The position numbers and the translations under genes are program-made. Below are positions 23,579-35,925 of a stretch of DNA of 64,000 bases, in pieces. The notes beneath the pieces are model-generated. The model was not told the DNA's origin. It saw nothing but the letters and a program-made list of their open reading frames with translations, and did not search any database. Position 1 is the first letter of the stretch; every line of letters begins with the position of its first letter. The stretch comes from Acestrorhynchus altus (Eukaryota > Chordata > Actinopteri > Characiformes > Acestrorhynchidae): positions 3,839,256 through 3,903,255 of the forward strand of contig CM067522.1 of assembly GCA_034509495.1 (NCBI GenBank). The letters are read 5' to 3'.

Positions 23579-24746
23579 AGTTAGAACCTCACTGTTCCTC
23601 CAGTTCTGCTCTGGTGTGAACACTGGTGCATAGCAACACCTGGACAAACAGCCAAATGACGCTGATCAAACAGTCTGACCTGCAAAGCCTTTACTGTAGA
23701 GAGACAGAGAAACGACAAAGCTGTTCACACCTGGACTACAACATAATTTGTCTCGGCTCACCACAGATTTCACAGGCTGACGTCTACCTCGGTTAAATCA
23801 TTCTGTTCTCGCATTGTTGAAGAGATTTTAAGAGATAAGTGGTTATTCCAGCTTATAGTTGTGTGGGGTAAGAAAAGCCGAAAGTTGATCTATATTCAGG
23901 AGAATATGAGCAACACAACACATCGACTCTTAGTAATGTGTCTGATTCAAAGACGTTTCTCACATCATTTCTGCTTGGACGTTAACGGACATTAATGCTG
24001 CCAAATCAAGATGAGTATCATCTTTATCACGTAGTTAGTTTGTTATTGTAGCAACAGTGTGCTCTCATGATTAGTCCCTGTTTTCTGGCTGAGGCAGTGA
24101 TGCAGTTGTTGCAGGAAGTGCTTCGCTGCTGATGTTCTGATGTTCACACACTCTGACCACCTCTGAATGTAGCTTGAATGATCAGACTACAGTGCGCCCC
24201 CTCAAGATGTATTGTACCCCGTTAACACCTGTACAGATAATCAGATCACCCAGCATGCATGCTACCGACAGACGTAAACAACAAAACACGGAATCCCAAA
24301 TGGTGGTCTTGTGTCACAACTGCCCCATGTTAAGGGTGAGTTGAGCCATCTGAGAAGGGTTAGTGAAAGTCTGTTGAACGTGGTTAATTTCACTAATAAC
24401 TATATCTTAATAGTGTGTAATTCTAAATATAATTATTAGTAATTAACCCCTGTTTTCTGCTGTTTGGTGTTGTGAAAACAATTGTACTAACTTATCAATA
24501 TTTTCTGCATATTTTCAAAGTTGGTTTCCCGTTTCTCTAGGATTAAGACACTTTTTGAATGAAGATTTATTGCTTTTTTTCATCATTCTGAGTAAACTCT
24601 AGAGATTAGAGTTTTCATCTCCATTCTGATGGTTGATATAAACTATAGCTGAAGCTGCTGACCATATCGGCAGGATTTTAGGCATTTTATTGCTGCCATA
24701 TGGGCTGATTAAATAATTGTGTAAATGAATATGTGCTGTAAATAAA
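23579..24746 (+). other. Probable cyp1d1 3' untranslated region with poly(A) signal
   Basis: About 1.17 kb of non-repetitive sequence follows the stop codon and contains an AATAAA at 24741-24746, the first strong canonical signal I noticed. No open frame of interest lies within it. The extent is inferred; a transcript would fix the end. Confidence 0.4.
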
Positions 24747-25447
24747 TATAATGCCAGCTATTTATTATCAGGGTTCAACACTAATTTTAACACTTAATAT
24801 TTGACTTACCTTCACATGAACACAAGGGGTGTGGACAGGTTTGGACCGTTTCGGGAAAAGTGTCTATCAAACCAGAGCTAAACCACTCACATGTTCTTAC
24901 ACACTGTTTGTTCATCAGTTGAACAGTTAAAATCAGATAAATTAATTGTGACGTGAGATTGATCGAATGTCTCATGTCCGAAAAATACTTTGATCTATAT
25001 AAAATACTGATCGCTCAGATACAGGTGGTATTTCAGATTATCCACGGGTTCACTTTACACAGCTCTATCTTTCTGAAGTTGATGTGCTCGTGTCGTATTT
25101 GTTAGTTTACAGATTTGTTGGCTGATATTAAAGATGAGACTGATGCTAAACTACTGCCTCAGGACAACCCATCAACCACCAGAGCATGCAACTGACATTC
25201 TGATGACATTTGCTTTTAATGTTCTCAGAAGAAAAACGTCTGTAAATGGTTCTTAATAACTAATGACAGGTAATACAGGTATGATTCATGCTGATCATAT
25301 TGGAGCAGAATTATTAAAATATATTTCTAAAAAATAGTATTAAATATAGATCAAGCTGATATTTGCTGTTGTATTTATTGTACTCACTACTACTAATATT
25401 TGTACTATTTGCCTTTTATTCACGTAATTTGTGACCCTACTGAAATA

Positions 25448-26130
25448 CAGTGACATGCAAAAATTTGGGCACCACTGGAAAAAATATCAAAAGTGAGTTT
25501 TGAATGACCTAATTTCCAAAATACATGCAATTAAAATGACTCAGTTTCAAAAATAAAAATAAAGGAAGAAAACTGCATACAAATGCTAAGCAAATGTAGC
25601 TAATGTAGCTAAGAGATCTTGTTTGGGGGCATTTTTCCTGTGAATGACTGTGAGTTCTTGGGCCGTCTTACTGCACTGCTCGTCTGAGGTCTAGATCTGC
25701 TCAAACAAATTCTATTTTAACTTCATTGGTCCACAGCATTGCATCCAAAAATCTATATTTTTTGGATGGTCCTTTCACAGTATCTGCCACTGAGTTTTGT
25801 GGCGAGGAATTCTCATAAAATATTTGAATATTTAACAACCCACGATCTTACCAAACTAAACCTCTGAATAGAACTTTAAGACACCAAATGCACACAAAGC
25901 AACTCAGACAACGGACTGTGAAGGTTTGGGGTTTGGATGGTGCAGTGTTTCCTAACTATTAGCTCAAGGAAATGATTCTGAAGATAAGCAGAAACAAAAG
26001 GCAGTGTTCCTCTCTCTGCTGAATGCGGGTGGAGTGGATGAGCGTGAAGAGAGCTGATTGAATTAGATGGATATCTAAGGTGTGGTTAATTATGGGCAGA
26101 ACTTTTCAGCTTGAAGGCTGAAACACTTCC
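25448..26130. mobile_element. Decayed Tc1-like element
   Basis: Begins CAGTGACATGCAAAAATTTGG, a terminus characteristic of fish Tc1-like elements. Only degraded internal sequence follows (for example GTCCTTTCACAGT and GAAGGTTTGGGG). No open frame remains. Confidence 0.55.
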
Positions 26131-26684
26131 TCACGACAGGAGGAGACCAAGACTAACGTTTGAAAACAAAGAGTCTGACGTGTGGTTTTGTCTGTAGAAC
26201 AATGAAGGAGAAAGCTGAACAGCACTCATATAATAATGTTAATATCCAGAATTCATTCATGTATATTCAGATATATTACAGTACATTACGCATCTGGTTC
26301 AATCAATGTTTGAAATGTTCAATAAAACATATGAAGTTTCATTTGGCAGTGTGTCCACCAGTGAACCATGACTACTAGACCTAGGCCTTCAGTTCAGACC
26401 ACAAATATATCACACACTGTACATCAGTTTCACCTGAAACCGTGTGCAAACTGTAATCTATTCCAGGGATTACTGTGTTAATGTAATCTGAATGTAAGCA
26501 CTTTTGAATTATTGTCTCTTTAGAGTCAAAATAAATATACAATAAAAACTATTTAAAGTGCCTTATTTTATGTTACAGAATAACATACAATACTGTAGTT
26601 AACTGTTCTAGAAAAAACCTGCTCTTCAAATACTTTGAATAAAATGCAAAACTTACCACAATTACAAATTATAACGGTGAATAA

Positions 26685-28705
26685 TGAGTACTAACAGTCG
26701 TATGAATGACTGTATTAGTAACAGTCGTATGAATAAGTGTATTAGTAACAGTCGTATGAATGATTGTATTAGTAACAGTCGTATGAATGACTGTATTAGT
26801 AACAGTCGTATGAATGACTGTATTAGTAACAGTCGTATGAATGACTGTATTAGTAACAGTCGTATGAATGACTGTATTCATATTTAATCGTATAGACCAG
26901 CTTTATTAGTAACAGTTGTATGAATGACTGTATTAGTAACAGTCGTATGAATGACTGTATTAGTAACAGTCGTATGAATGACTGTAGTAGTAACAGTTGT
27001 ATGAATGACTGTAGTAACAGGCATTATGAATGACTGTATTAGTAACAGTCGTATGAATAACTGTAGTAGTAACCATCGTATGAATGACTGTAGTAGTAAC
27101 AGTCATATGAATAACTGTAGTAACAACAGTTGTATGATTGACGGTAGTAGTAACAGTCATATGAATAACTGTAGTAGTAACAGACATGAATATCTGTAGT
27201 AGTAATAGTGGTATGAATGACTGTAGTAGCAACAGTTGTATGAATGATTAGTAGTAACAGTTATATGAATGACTGTAGTAGTAACAGTCATATGAATATC
27301 TGTAGTAGTAACATTCATATGAATGACGGTAGTATTAACAGTCATATGAATAACTGTATTAGTAACAGTCATATGAATGACTGTAGTAGCAACAGTTGTA
27401 TGAATGACTGTAGTAGTATCAATCATATGAATATCTGTGGTAGTAACAGTCGTATGAATGACTGTAGTTATAACAGTTATTATGAATGATTAGTAGTAAC
27501 AGTTATAGTAGTAGTAACAGTAATATGAATAACTGTAGTAGTAACATTCATATGAATGATTAGTAGTAACAGTTATATGAATGACTGTAGTAGTAACAGT
27601 CATATGAATAACTATGTAAATGTATTCTATATGAATGACTAATAGTGGTAACAAGTCATATGAATACTTTATAGTATTAACAGTCATATGAATATTTGTA
27701 GTAGTAACAGTCATATGAATGACTGTAGTAGCAACAGTTGTATGAATGACTGTAGTAGTACCAGTCATATGAATGACTGTAATAGTAACAGTCGTATGAA
27801 TAGCTGTAGTAGTAACAGTTATATGAATAACTGTAGTACCAACAGTCATATGAATGCCATAGTAGTAACAGTCATATGAATAACTGGACAAGTAGCAACA
27901 AGTTATATGAATGGCTGCGTAGCAAAGTCCTTATGAATAACTGGTAGTAACAGATCGCCATGAATAACTAATAGTAATAGTCATATGAATAACTGTAGTA
28001 GCAGCAACAATTAAATGCAAATAACATAATAATATATCTAACATATGTTGATTGTTTAATAACAGTCTTATGAATAACTGTAGTAATAACAGTCATGAAT
28101 GACTGTAGTAGGAACAATCGTGCTTAAGACATTTATAGTAGTTACAGTCGTATGAATAACTGTAGTAATAACAGTCATTTAGGTAAACGCTGTATTAGGA
28201 ACAGTCGTATGAATGACTGTAGTAGTTACAGTCATATGAATAACTGTAGTAGTAACAGTTGTGTGAATAACTGTATTAGTAACAGTCTTATGAATGATTG
28301 TATTAATAACAGTCGTATGAATAACTGTGTAATAACAGTCATATGAATAGCTGTATTAAAGGAACAATCAGTATGAATGACTGTGGTAATTTCTGTCGTA
28401 TGAACCAAACTATGTATTAACAGTCATGCAAATAACTTTGTATTAGTAACAGTCTTATGAATGATTTGACAATAACAGTCTTATGAATAACTGTAGTAAT
28501 AACAGTCATATGAATGACTGTACTTACTAGGAACTAGGAACAGTCGTATGAATGACTGTAGTAGTTACAGTCGTATGAATAACTGTAGTAGTAACAGTCG
28601 TGTGAATACCTGTATTAGTAACAGTCTTATGAATGACTGTATTAGTAACAGTCGTATGAATGACTGTAGTAGTAACAGTCATTTGAATAATTGTAGGGTT
28701 AATGG
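26685..28705. repeat. 27-bp minisatellite, about 75 copies
   Basis: The unit AGTAACAGTCGTATGAATGA plus CTGTATT is 27 bp. Because it is a multiple of three and lacks stops, long nine-residue-periodic frames are open on both strands (NSRMNDCIS and VTNTVIHTT). Copies are near-identical at 26.69-26.88 kb and drift to the right, with CATATGAAT and AATAACTG variants. Confidence 0.95.
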
Positions 28706-28709
28706 TTGT

Positions 28710-29830
28710 CCTGCTTCAGTGTGGAAAACTGTAAGAAGCCCTGTTTTAGTTTGTCCTCAAAGTCAAAGAGCAGCAGCTTCCCCTGCCAGACCCAGCTGGG
28801 TTTACGGTGTACAGATGGTTCTAGGTGGCCACAGCTCCTTTCCAATGGCCAAGGCCATGATGAAAGGCTGATGGCATATAACGAGAGCATTGTGCCAGAG
28901 AAAGGAGGGAAACAGAGCTTAATTAGCAAAAACACAGACCACAAGAACTGCCCTCAGAGGCCACTGCAAGACGTCTTTTGTCCATTTTCTTTCTGGTCCA
29001 GTAGGCCTCAGTATGGACTGAAAGATGGAGTCATTATGATCACAGGCACAGAGACTATAGGCCAAGTCTGTGTGGTCCACGTTTCTGTTCGGTGCCAGGC
29101 CACATGGAAGGAACAAGGGAGGCCTCAGAGGCTTTCAGAAAAGTGCTGACTTACTAGCTTCGGAAGTGAAGCCAGGAACTTGGGGTTCTTCATCTGAAGC
29201 TTAAATGTGCTCCTTTTTTTTTTTTAAGGTAAAATTCATTCATACAAACAACATCTGTTTCCTAAATTTCATTGAAGTAATTTGGATTGACTATTGCCAC
29301 CTTCAACACCAGGGTGTAATTCCTGCATGCCTGAGGCCATCTGTCAGCTCCATTCAGAGCTGCTTCTAAGTTTCCAAACAACCAAGGATCCTGTAGGTTA
29401 GTCACTTTGGACACCAGAAAAAGAACAGCAGTTAAGCTGCCTGCCATTCACTGAAATAACGTTACTAATGTTAGTTAGATATGTTTCCTGATTTCAAGCT
29501 CGACTCAGGTTCAGGGATCGTCTTGGTGGATCAGGGTCAGAACGAGTTTAACATGTCATCTGTTCTGGGGTAAAACCCAATGACTGAGTTCAAACTAAAG
29601 ACTGAGTGACCAACATTAAAAGAAAGCAGCCCAACTACAGCTAAACTACAATAATCATAATGCAATGCATTCCAAAACCGTAACCCCTTACACTCCCAGA
29701 ACTTTGGAGATGTGAGTTATGAAGTGACTCTGCAGCACAGTTGTGCAAATGGAATCCAAAACACCCTTAAATGTCGTTAATATCCGTGTGAGTGTTTGGC
29801 CTTTAAGTTTACTCTGATTTTAAGCTCATG
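28710..29830. other. Unassigned higher-complexity intergenic DNA
   Basis: The sequence 28.71-29.45 kb is unique and less AT-rich than its surroundings. A 147-codon frame on the + strand begins only with a non-ATG codon and resembles nothing I know. It may be non-coding conserved sequence, or nothing. Confidence 0.35.
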
Positions 29831-29847
29831 CTACATCATATGAGAAT

Positions 29848-30312
29848 TCTTCTTCTTCTTCTTCTTCTTCTTCTTCTTCTTCTTCTTCTTCTTCTTCTTC
29901 TTCTTCTTCTTCTTCATCATCATCATCATCTTCATCTTCTTTCCTGCTGCCTCCATCTTGCCCTGTCCCCTGCCTCACGTACGCCAACCATCTCCATGTC
30001 CACCTTCACTACATCCATAAACCTTCTCTGTGGTCTTCCTCTTCTCCTTCTGCCCGGCAGCTCCATCTCCAACATTCTTTGTCCACTATTCCTCCTCAAC
30101 ACATGTCCAAACCATCTCAACTTGGGCTCTCTGGTTTTATCTCCAAGCTGCTCCACCTTCACTGTCCCTCTGATCTGCTCATTTGTAATCTTGTCCATCC
30201 TTGTCACTCCCAACGAAAATCTCAGCATCTTCATCTCCACCACCTCCAGCTCAGCCTCCTGTCTTTTGGACAGAGCCACGGTCTCCAAACCAGACATCAT
30301 AGCTGCATCACA
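29848..30312 (-). mobile_element. RTE-type LINE 3' end with (GAA)n tail
   Basis: On the - strand the frame reads TVALSKRQEAELEVVEMKML, then RFSLGVTRMDK and LRWFGHVLRRNSGQRMLEME, then GRPQRRFMDVVKVD. This is the C-terminal end of fish non-LTR reverse transcriptase ORFs (RWFGHV...GRPxRR). It is followed by a (GAA)n microsatellite, read as (TTC)n at 29848-29913, and an ATC run. Everything 5' of the terminal domain is absent. Confidence 0.85.
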
Positions 30313-30479
30313 TGAGAATAATAGTAATTATTGGCAACCCTAAATCATACGTACATTTTCATGCATGCATGAACTACAGAGCCCTTAAGGTGACATCCTG
30401 CATAAGTAGGTCATGGAGGTGTGAGAATGACTTAGTAAGACCTTGATCCCATAGGTTTGCCACCTGTTTGGTTTTCCCC

Positions 30480-30800
30480 AGAAGGTATGTTTATGCAACA
30501 CTTCACAATCTGGTGCAAACAGAAAGAACGTGTTGATGATAGAGGTCAAGAAAACCATTAAACCAGTAAAGCCTTTTAAAAAGTACAACACATCCAAACT
30601 TAAGGAGGATGGGCTACAATGGCAGAAGACCATGTCAGGTTCCACTTATGCTCTTGCACTTAAGAACAGAAAGCTGAAGCTGCAGTGGATACTGACTCAC
30701 CAAGACTGGACAGAAGACCAGAGAAGACCAGACTGAAGACCAGAGAAACGTACCCTGATCTGATGAATCGTGATGTCTGCTGCGGCTTACAGACAGTAGG
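30480..30800 (+). mobile_element. Transposon-derived fragment (ALALKNRKLKLQW)
   Basis: The frame KEDGLQWQKTMSGSTYALAL then KNRKLKLQWILTHQDWTEDQ looks like a decayed transposon or repeat protein fragment common in fish genomes. I cannot name the family. It ends in a GAAGACCAGA short tandem repeat. Confidence 0.4.
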
Positions 30801-30842
30801 GTAAGAATTTGTTCTGGAAATATCTATCAATCAGTAGTTGTA

Positions 30843-31437
30843 CACGAATCAACCATAGCATTAGGACCATTTCCTTGTTCATAGTACCCGCCTCACTCAG
30901 AGAGCCCTCTGCCTGGCTGGTGATTCTACCCACCCTCTCCACAGCTTCTTCATGTTGCCATCAGGTAGGAGACTGAGGAGTCTTTGAGCCAGAACCAGGA
31001 GATTGAGGGACAGCTCTGTCCACCAGACAAGGCTCGACTCTCTTTTATGGGTGGTGGGTCATTCTCCGCACTGCAGTGACACTGACATGGTGGTGGCGTG
31101 TTATTGGGTGTTGTGCTGGAAAGAATGGTCCACTCACTGTCCACTCTATTAGACACTCCTACCTAGTTGCTCCACTTGTAGATGTAAAGTGTGAGACAGA
31201 AGCTCGTCTGTTTCTGCACAGTCTGGGTCTAGTCCTTCATCAGTGGACGCTGTTGGCTAAATATGTCTGGTTGGTGGACTGTCCTCAGTCCAGCAGTGAC
31301 ACTAAGAGGTTCCAACACTCCAGCAGCACTGCTGGGTCTGAACCACTCGTACCAGCGCAACACACACTAACACACCACCACCATTATCAGTGAGTGTTGA
31401 AACGAGGAGGTGCTGACAATGTTATGGTTGATCAGTG
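30843..31437. mobile_element. Mariner-like MITE with TA target duplication, 595 bp
   Basis: The terminal inverted repeats are CACGAATCAACCATAGCATT and, inverted, CACTGATCAACCATAACATT. Each end is flanked by TA. Internal words (TTAGACACTCCTACCTAGTT, TCTGTTTCTGCACAGT, CACTCCAGCAGCACTGCT) recur in several copies in this window. Non-coding. Confidence 0.8.
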
Positions 31438-31439
31438 TA

Positions 31440-32088
31440 CAGTACATTAGGCCTTGCTAGTCATAGTTCCAAATATAATATTTGCTGCAATGAAGACACC
31501 ACCACTCCACTCCAAGCAGTGGAGAAACAGTCTGAACACCACCTTACTTCCTGTTCTCGTTTGATCTGTTTTATCCAAATATACAGTGAAGCAAAGAGAG
31601 CCAGAATGTTATTCCCAAATCCTAGGAGGAACAACTCCACTTGGTTTGTTTTCGAATGCCGAGGCCTCTATTTCACCCCAGAAGCCCCCTTCCCTCCTCC
31701 CTCTAAAGAGAGCAAAAGAGGGGCTCTAATTTTAGTGGATTCCCACAGCCCCTAGAAGCAACAGGTCACAAGCTCTTTCTGTGTCTGCCGCCGACCCTGT
31801 CTGTTCCCTGCAATGGGATCCTACTGCGTGACAGCGAGTGTCCCAGGAACTCCCCCTGTACCTGCCAAGCACCAAACATTCTTCACCCCCCCTTTTTTCA
31901 CAACAGAAGCACAAAGTGGCCAACTGACTTCGTAATTGCCCCGGGCTCTCTGCTGGCCCATCCAGGGGGGCCTCAGCACCCTCTTTCTGGACTCTCATTA
32001 CTGGCCTGCACGCAATGACCCAGCCCACCCTGGGGCCAACGGCACCAAGATGACACGCACAGTCAGAGCCTGAGTACACACACACAGG

Positions 32089-32091
<3 letters not shown>
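31440..32091. other. Unique, compositionally distinct intergenic block
   Basis: About 31.5-31.95 kb is non-repetitive, GC-balanced and free of the repeat words that surround it. No exon structure is evident. It could be a conserved non-coding element, which only cross-species alignment can show. Confidence 0.3.

Positions 32092-32176
<85 letters not shown>
32092..32176. repeat. (GA)n microsatellite
   Basis: About 42 GA repeats, uninterrupted. Confidence 0.98.
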
Positions 32177-32181
<5 letters not shown>

Positions 32182-33710
32182 TCATAAAGCATTTACAAAC
32201 AACCATTAAGATGTTTGGAATCAACATTCTCAAAGTTTGTTATTTTTTACAAATGAATCTATAAAATTGATTAACATACTTTCTACTAGATTTTGGAGCA
32301 ATGCAGTGAGGGTTTGATTGCATTCAGTGTAATGGGGCAGTTAGGCCAGGATGCACACCTGTCCCAAATCCTTTACCACAGTGTTTAAACACTCCAGCAG
32401 CACTGCTGTGTCTAATCCACTCATACCATCAGAACAATATGACTTAATCTTGAGTTGGTTTTAAATGTTTTTGGAGTCTCAGTGTGAAACTACCATTGAC
32501 GCTGGTCTCACTAACGAAAGTTGAAGCATATCAATATCACTTTCATACTTCCAGTCAGAATTAGTACATTTCTACAGCTTTGGACAACACAATTTAAAAT
32601 CAAACATTGTATCAGACAGAAAGACATATATTGATATCTCTACTGTCTGTTACGTTCAGCAAAATTATTTGATACCAGAGGTAGTACTGTATTCGGCAGA
32701 TTTTGACTTTACTGAACCTGAAGATCCACTCATGACTCAAAGCCAAAAGCTACATCCTCACACTTGCTTTGTCCTCATGATGTATATAAAAAATTTGAGA
32801 CAAAAATCAGAATCTACATTTAACACATCTTATATTAATAACCCTTATTCTTCTTAAGATTATTTAGGTCCAAACAGAACACAACACTGACGTCCCACAT
32901 TTCAGAACAAAAAATGTAGGTTGCTCAGATCCAAATCTGGTATTCCCAGGTCAATGATATGATGAATCACAGATGTTTTGGGCCCAGTTCTGGCCCACAT
33001 ACTCTGTCCAAATCTGTGTGGCAAAATTAGCCATAGCTTGTGACATTTGGGCCAGTCCAGAACCTAAATGCTGTTTGAAAGCTTTCCACTATGGGTCATG
33101 TTTGGCCCCATGTGGCTCTGGAGGAACCTGTGTATCTAGGCCAAGATTAGTCCAGTAAGTTGTGAGGTGGGACCTTCATGACCCTAGTTGTTGTTCCTTG
33201 GAGCACTTTGGTAGGTACTGACCACTGCATACTGGGAATACCACTCAGAGGATGTCTGACCCATCTAATACATCATAGTTTAACGCAATAGATCAGAACT
33301 TATACCTGGTGTGTCAAACTGACCTCTTGATTATGATCTATGACACACTGTTTGAAAATGATCAGAGTACAATCTGATTGCACATCATTTGAAAATAGAA
33401 ACCAGTCTAAATTCACCCGCTAGCCACTTTATTAGAAACCTCTTTCTTATAACACTTTACAGTATACTGTGAGAGACCGTAGCTGGTCTGTTGACCAGCC
33501 ATTCTCCAGCCCGGCATCAGTGGTCACAGAGATTTTGTTGGACCTATGATCTAAACTTATGATATCGGTTTGCTGATCTGTAACTTCACACTGGAAATGA
33601 AAGATAAATCTGATGGTGAGGATTTAAAGAGTGCAAAAAGAGTAACGCGTAATTCAGACGTCTACCTCTTCTACAGGCTGTCCCGACTTCAGTCTCAAAA
33701 TGACCTGGAA

Positions 33711-33713
<3 letters not shown>
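32177..33713. other. Intergenic, repeat fragments only
   Basis: Near 32270-32440 there are pieces of the GGGACACCTG and AACACTCCAGCAGCACTGCT families, and near 33140-33250 a piece of the GTAAGTTGTGAGGTGGG family also seen at 36090. No gene is seen. Confidence 0.5.

Positions 33714-33781
<68 letters not shown>
33714..33781. repeat. (GA)n microsatellite
   Basis: About 34 GA repeats. Confidence 0.98.
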
Positions 33782-33784
<3 letters not shown>

Positions 33785-34488
33785 ACTGTAAAGAGTGGAG
33801 TCGCTCAGTAAATTCAGAAACAGATCTGTAGCAGATCAGACCTCTTTGAGCTGAGCGATTTCTCTACTCTCCGTGTTCTTTGTGCGTGGCTGGTGATCGC
33901 TCACTGATGCGATTCGGGAATGAAAACACGCCTATCACACAGGGTCTTCTCCAAAATATTTTTAGGTCCTCCTAAAATCATCAGTTTTTAAATATTGCAG
34001 CATTTAATGGTGTCCTCAGTCCCCATTCAACCCTGAAATGCTCTGCAAGAAATAACGATTAATCTGACAATTCGAGGAAGTAACGCCATCAAAGTCTTTA
34101 GGACAGAGGTTGATTGTGTCCGACCCACTTCTCACTCTTAAGTCCTGTACCTGTACATCCCACAAAAGCAGCCCATGCGCAGTGTGCTGGAGGCCGAGGT
34201 GTCGTGGATGTCACGAGTGGCTGTATGCAGAGATCATTTCAACGATACAGTTTCCCCAATTTCTAAAATGTCTTCCAAGGACAGGTGGTCTAATGGACTC
34301 AAAGGAGAGGGACACATCAAGTACATCAACATGCCTAAGAGCACCACAGGAGAAAATTAAAGCCCTGCACACCTAAAAGGGCAGGCAAAGGAATCTGTAA
34401 GTAAGTGCACTGCACAAGGCCTTGTTCTACAGTGACAGACATTTAAAATAACATCTTCTATGCATGCTTATTTGGGACTTTGGAGACT
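33782..34488. other. Intergenic, no gene seen
   Basis: A pair of overlapping short frames (34110-34376) has no recognisable homology and no splice context. It is left unassigned. Confidence 0.4.
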
Positions 34489-34890
34489 CACCCATTCACT
34501 CACCAGTCACCACCTCACTCAGTCAGTCAGGTCAGTCACCACCACCACCTCACTCATTCACCACTCTCACTCAGTCAGTCAGTCAGTCACTCACTCACTC
34601 ACTCACTCTCACTCATTCACTCACTCTCACTCAGTCAGTCAATCAGTCAGTCAGTCAGTCAGTCACTCACTCACTCTCACTCAGCCACTCACTCACCTCA
34701 CCACCTGCCTCACTCAGTCACCACCACTCACTCAGCCACTCACCACCACTCAGTCACCACTCACCTCACTGAGTCATTGGGCCAGTCACCACCCACCACC
34801 AGTCACCACCACCACCTCACTCAGTCACTCAGTCACTCACTCAGTCAGTCACTCAGTCAGTGAGTCAGTGAGTCAATCAGTCACTCATTC
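34489..34890. repeat. CACT/CAGT tetranucleotide low-complexity array
   Basis: About 400 bp of mixed CACT, CAGT and CACC units. All three + frames stay open because of the composition. Confidence 0.92.
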
Positions 34891-35609
34891 ATTCATTATT
34901 TATTTACTTAAAAACACACAACAGTGGACTATGGGCCATGTTTTTATAGGCAAAGTATAATATTTTAGTATAATATTTAGTACAATATTTATTCTACAGC
35001 ATTTATTCAATTCATTGTTAATAAAATCACTTGTAGGCATCACCTGGAGCGACACATGAATAACTCTTAAACAATTACATAAAACCCCACAGAGACACAC
35101 AATTCAATAGTTTTATCAGTCTGAAAGGAGAACACAATCATTTGGGGAACAATCCGGATTCATGTTGTCAAAATTCATGCATGAAATAGTTCAAATTAAA
35201 TCAAATTGTCACATTAAAATGTTTGGCATTGTGTCACTATTTTGAAAGAACAAATTCAAACAAATACAAACTCAGAGGAAAGGGCCGTACGCCTGTCCTG
35301 GCCGGCATCACAAGTGGGAGTGATGAGGAAGAGCGCGCATCTACTCAGAGATGGACACCGTGCTGTGCTCTCTTGGGCTCTGGCTGCTGATGGACAGGCA
35401 CCGTGGCCTGGGACACAAACACACAATCTACGATGGACCCAAGATCCATAGTGGCAGTGCCTTAGTCTGAATGGCTGTTACAGAGTTGAATAAAGGGTGC
35501 ACTGACTAATCGCACTGACCACAAAGGTCGACACTTACTGTTCTCTGACATTCCCTGTAACTGGAAACCCATATTTGTGTGTGTCAGGCACGTATATGAG
35601 TGCACCTAC

Positions 35610-35804
35610 ATGAGAGGTGAGGGTTTCATCCTGGTTGCAATCAGAAGGGGAGATGTTGAGGAACATGAGAGTTTTGGCGTTGCCGCCCAGTGAATCCTGC
35701 ATGAGCTGGGTCAGTTTGTTGTTATGTGAAAGGCATGACTGCTCCATCGCCAGAGCCGAAATCACATCACCCAGTGCACTAGGATTTATTGACAGAGTTA
35801 CTTC
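35610..35804 (-). pseudogene. Kinesin motor exon 5, eroded SINKSL and YRNNKLT motifs
   Basis: It reads EVTLSINPSALGDVISALA, where almost all kinesins have SINKSLSALGDVI. It then reads EQSCLSHNNKLTQLMQDSLG, where YRNNKLT is expected, and ends GGNAKTLMFLNISPSDCNQD then ETLTSH at GTAGGT. It is 195 nt, phase 0-0, open throughout, but has lost residues at two near-invariant sites. A GT-repeat tract sits just before the acceptor. I find no following exon with the closing YA-RV strand. Confidence 0.75.
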
Positions 35805-35811
35805 CTGCAAC

Positions 35812-35868
<57 letters not shown>
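35812..35868 (-). repeat. (CA)n tract serving as 3' splice-site tract of a kinesin exon
   Basis: On the sense (-) strand this is (TG)n followed by TTGTTGCAG at the acceptor of the exon ending at 35804. It mirrors the arrangement at cyp1d1 exon 4. Confidence 0.92.
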
Positions 35869-35870
<2 letters not shown>

Positions 35871-35925
35871 CCATCGCTGGGTAAACCCGAATTCACAACT
35901 CCTAAGTTCCAGAGGGTTTTATATA

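Noticed and set aside
26669..28548. Many repetitive-peptide frames
   Set aside because: They follow from a 27-bp satellite that happens to lack stops; no start context, splice sites or flanking coding sequence.
28706..29149. 147-codon + strand frame
   Set aside because: It starts with a non-ATG codon at the edge of the satellite and resembles no family known to me; kept only as unassigned DNA.
34460..34960. Ser/Thr/His-rich 166-codon frame
   Set aside because: It is the CACT/CAGT tetranucleotide array in translation.
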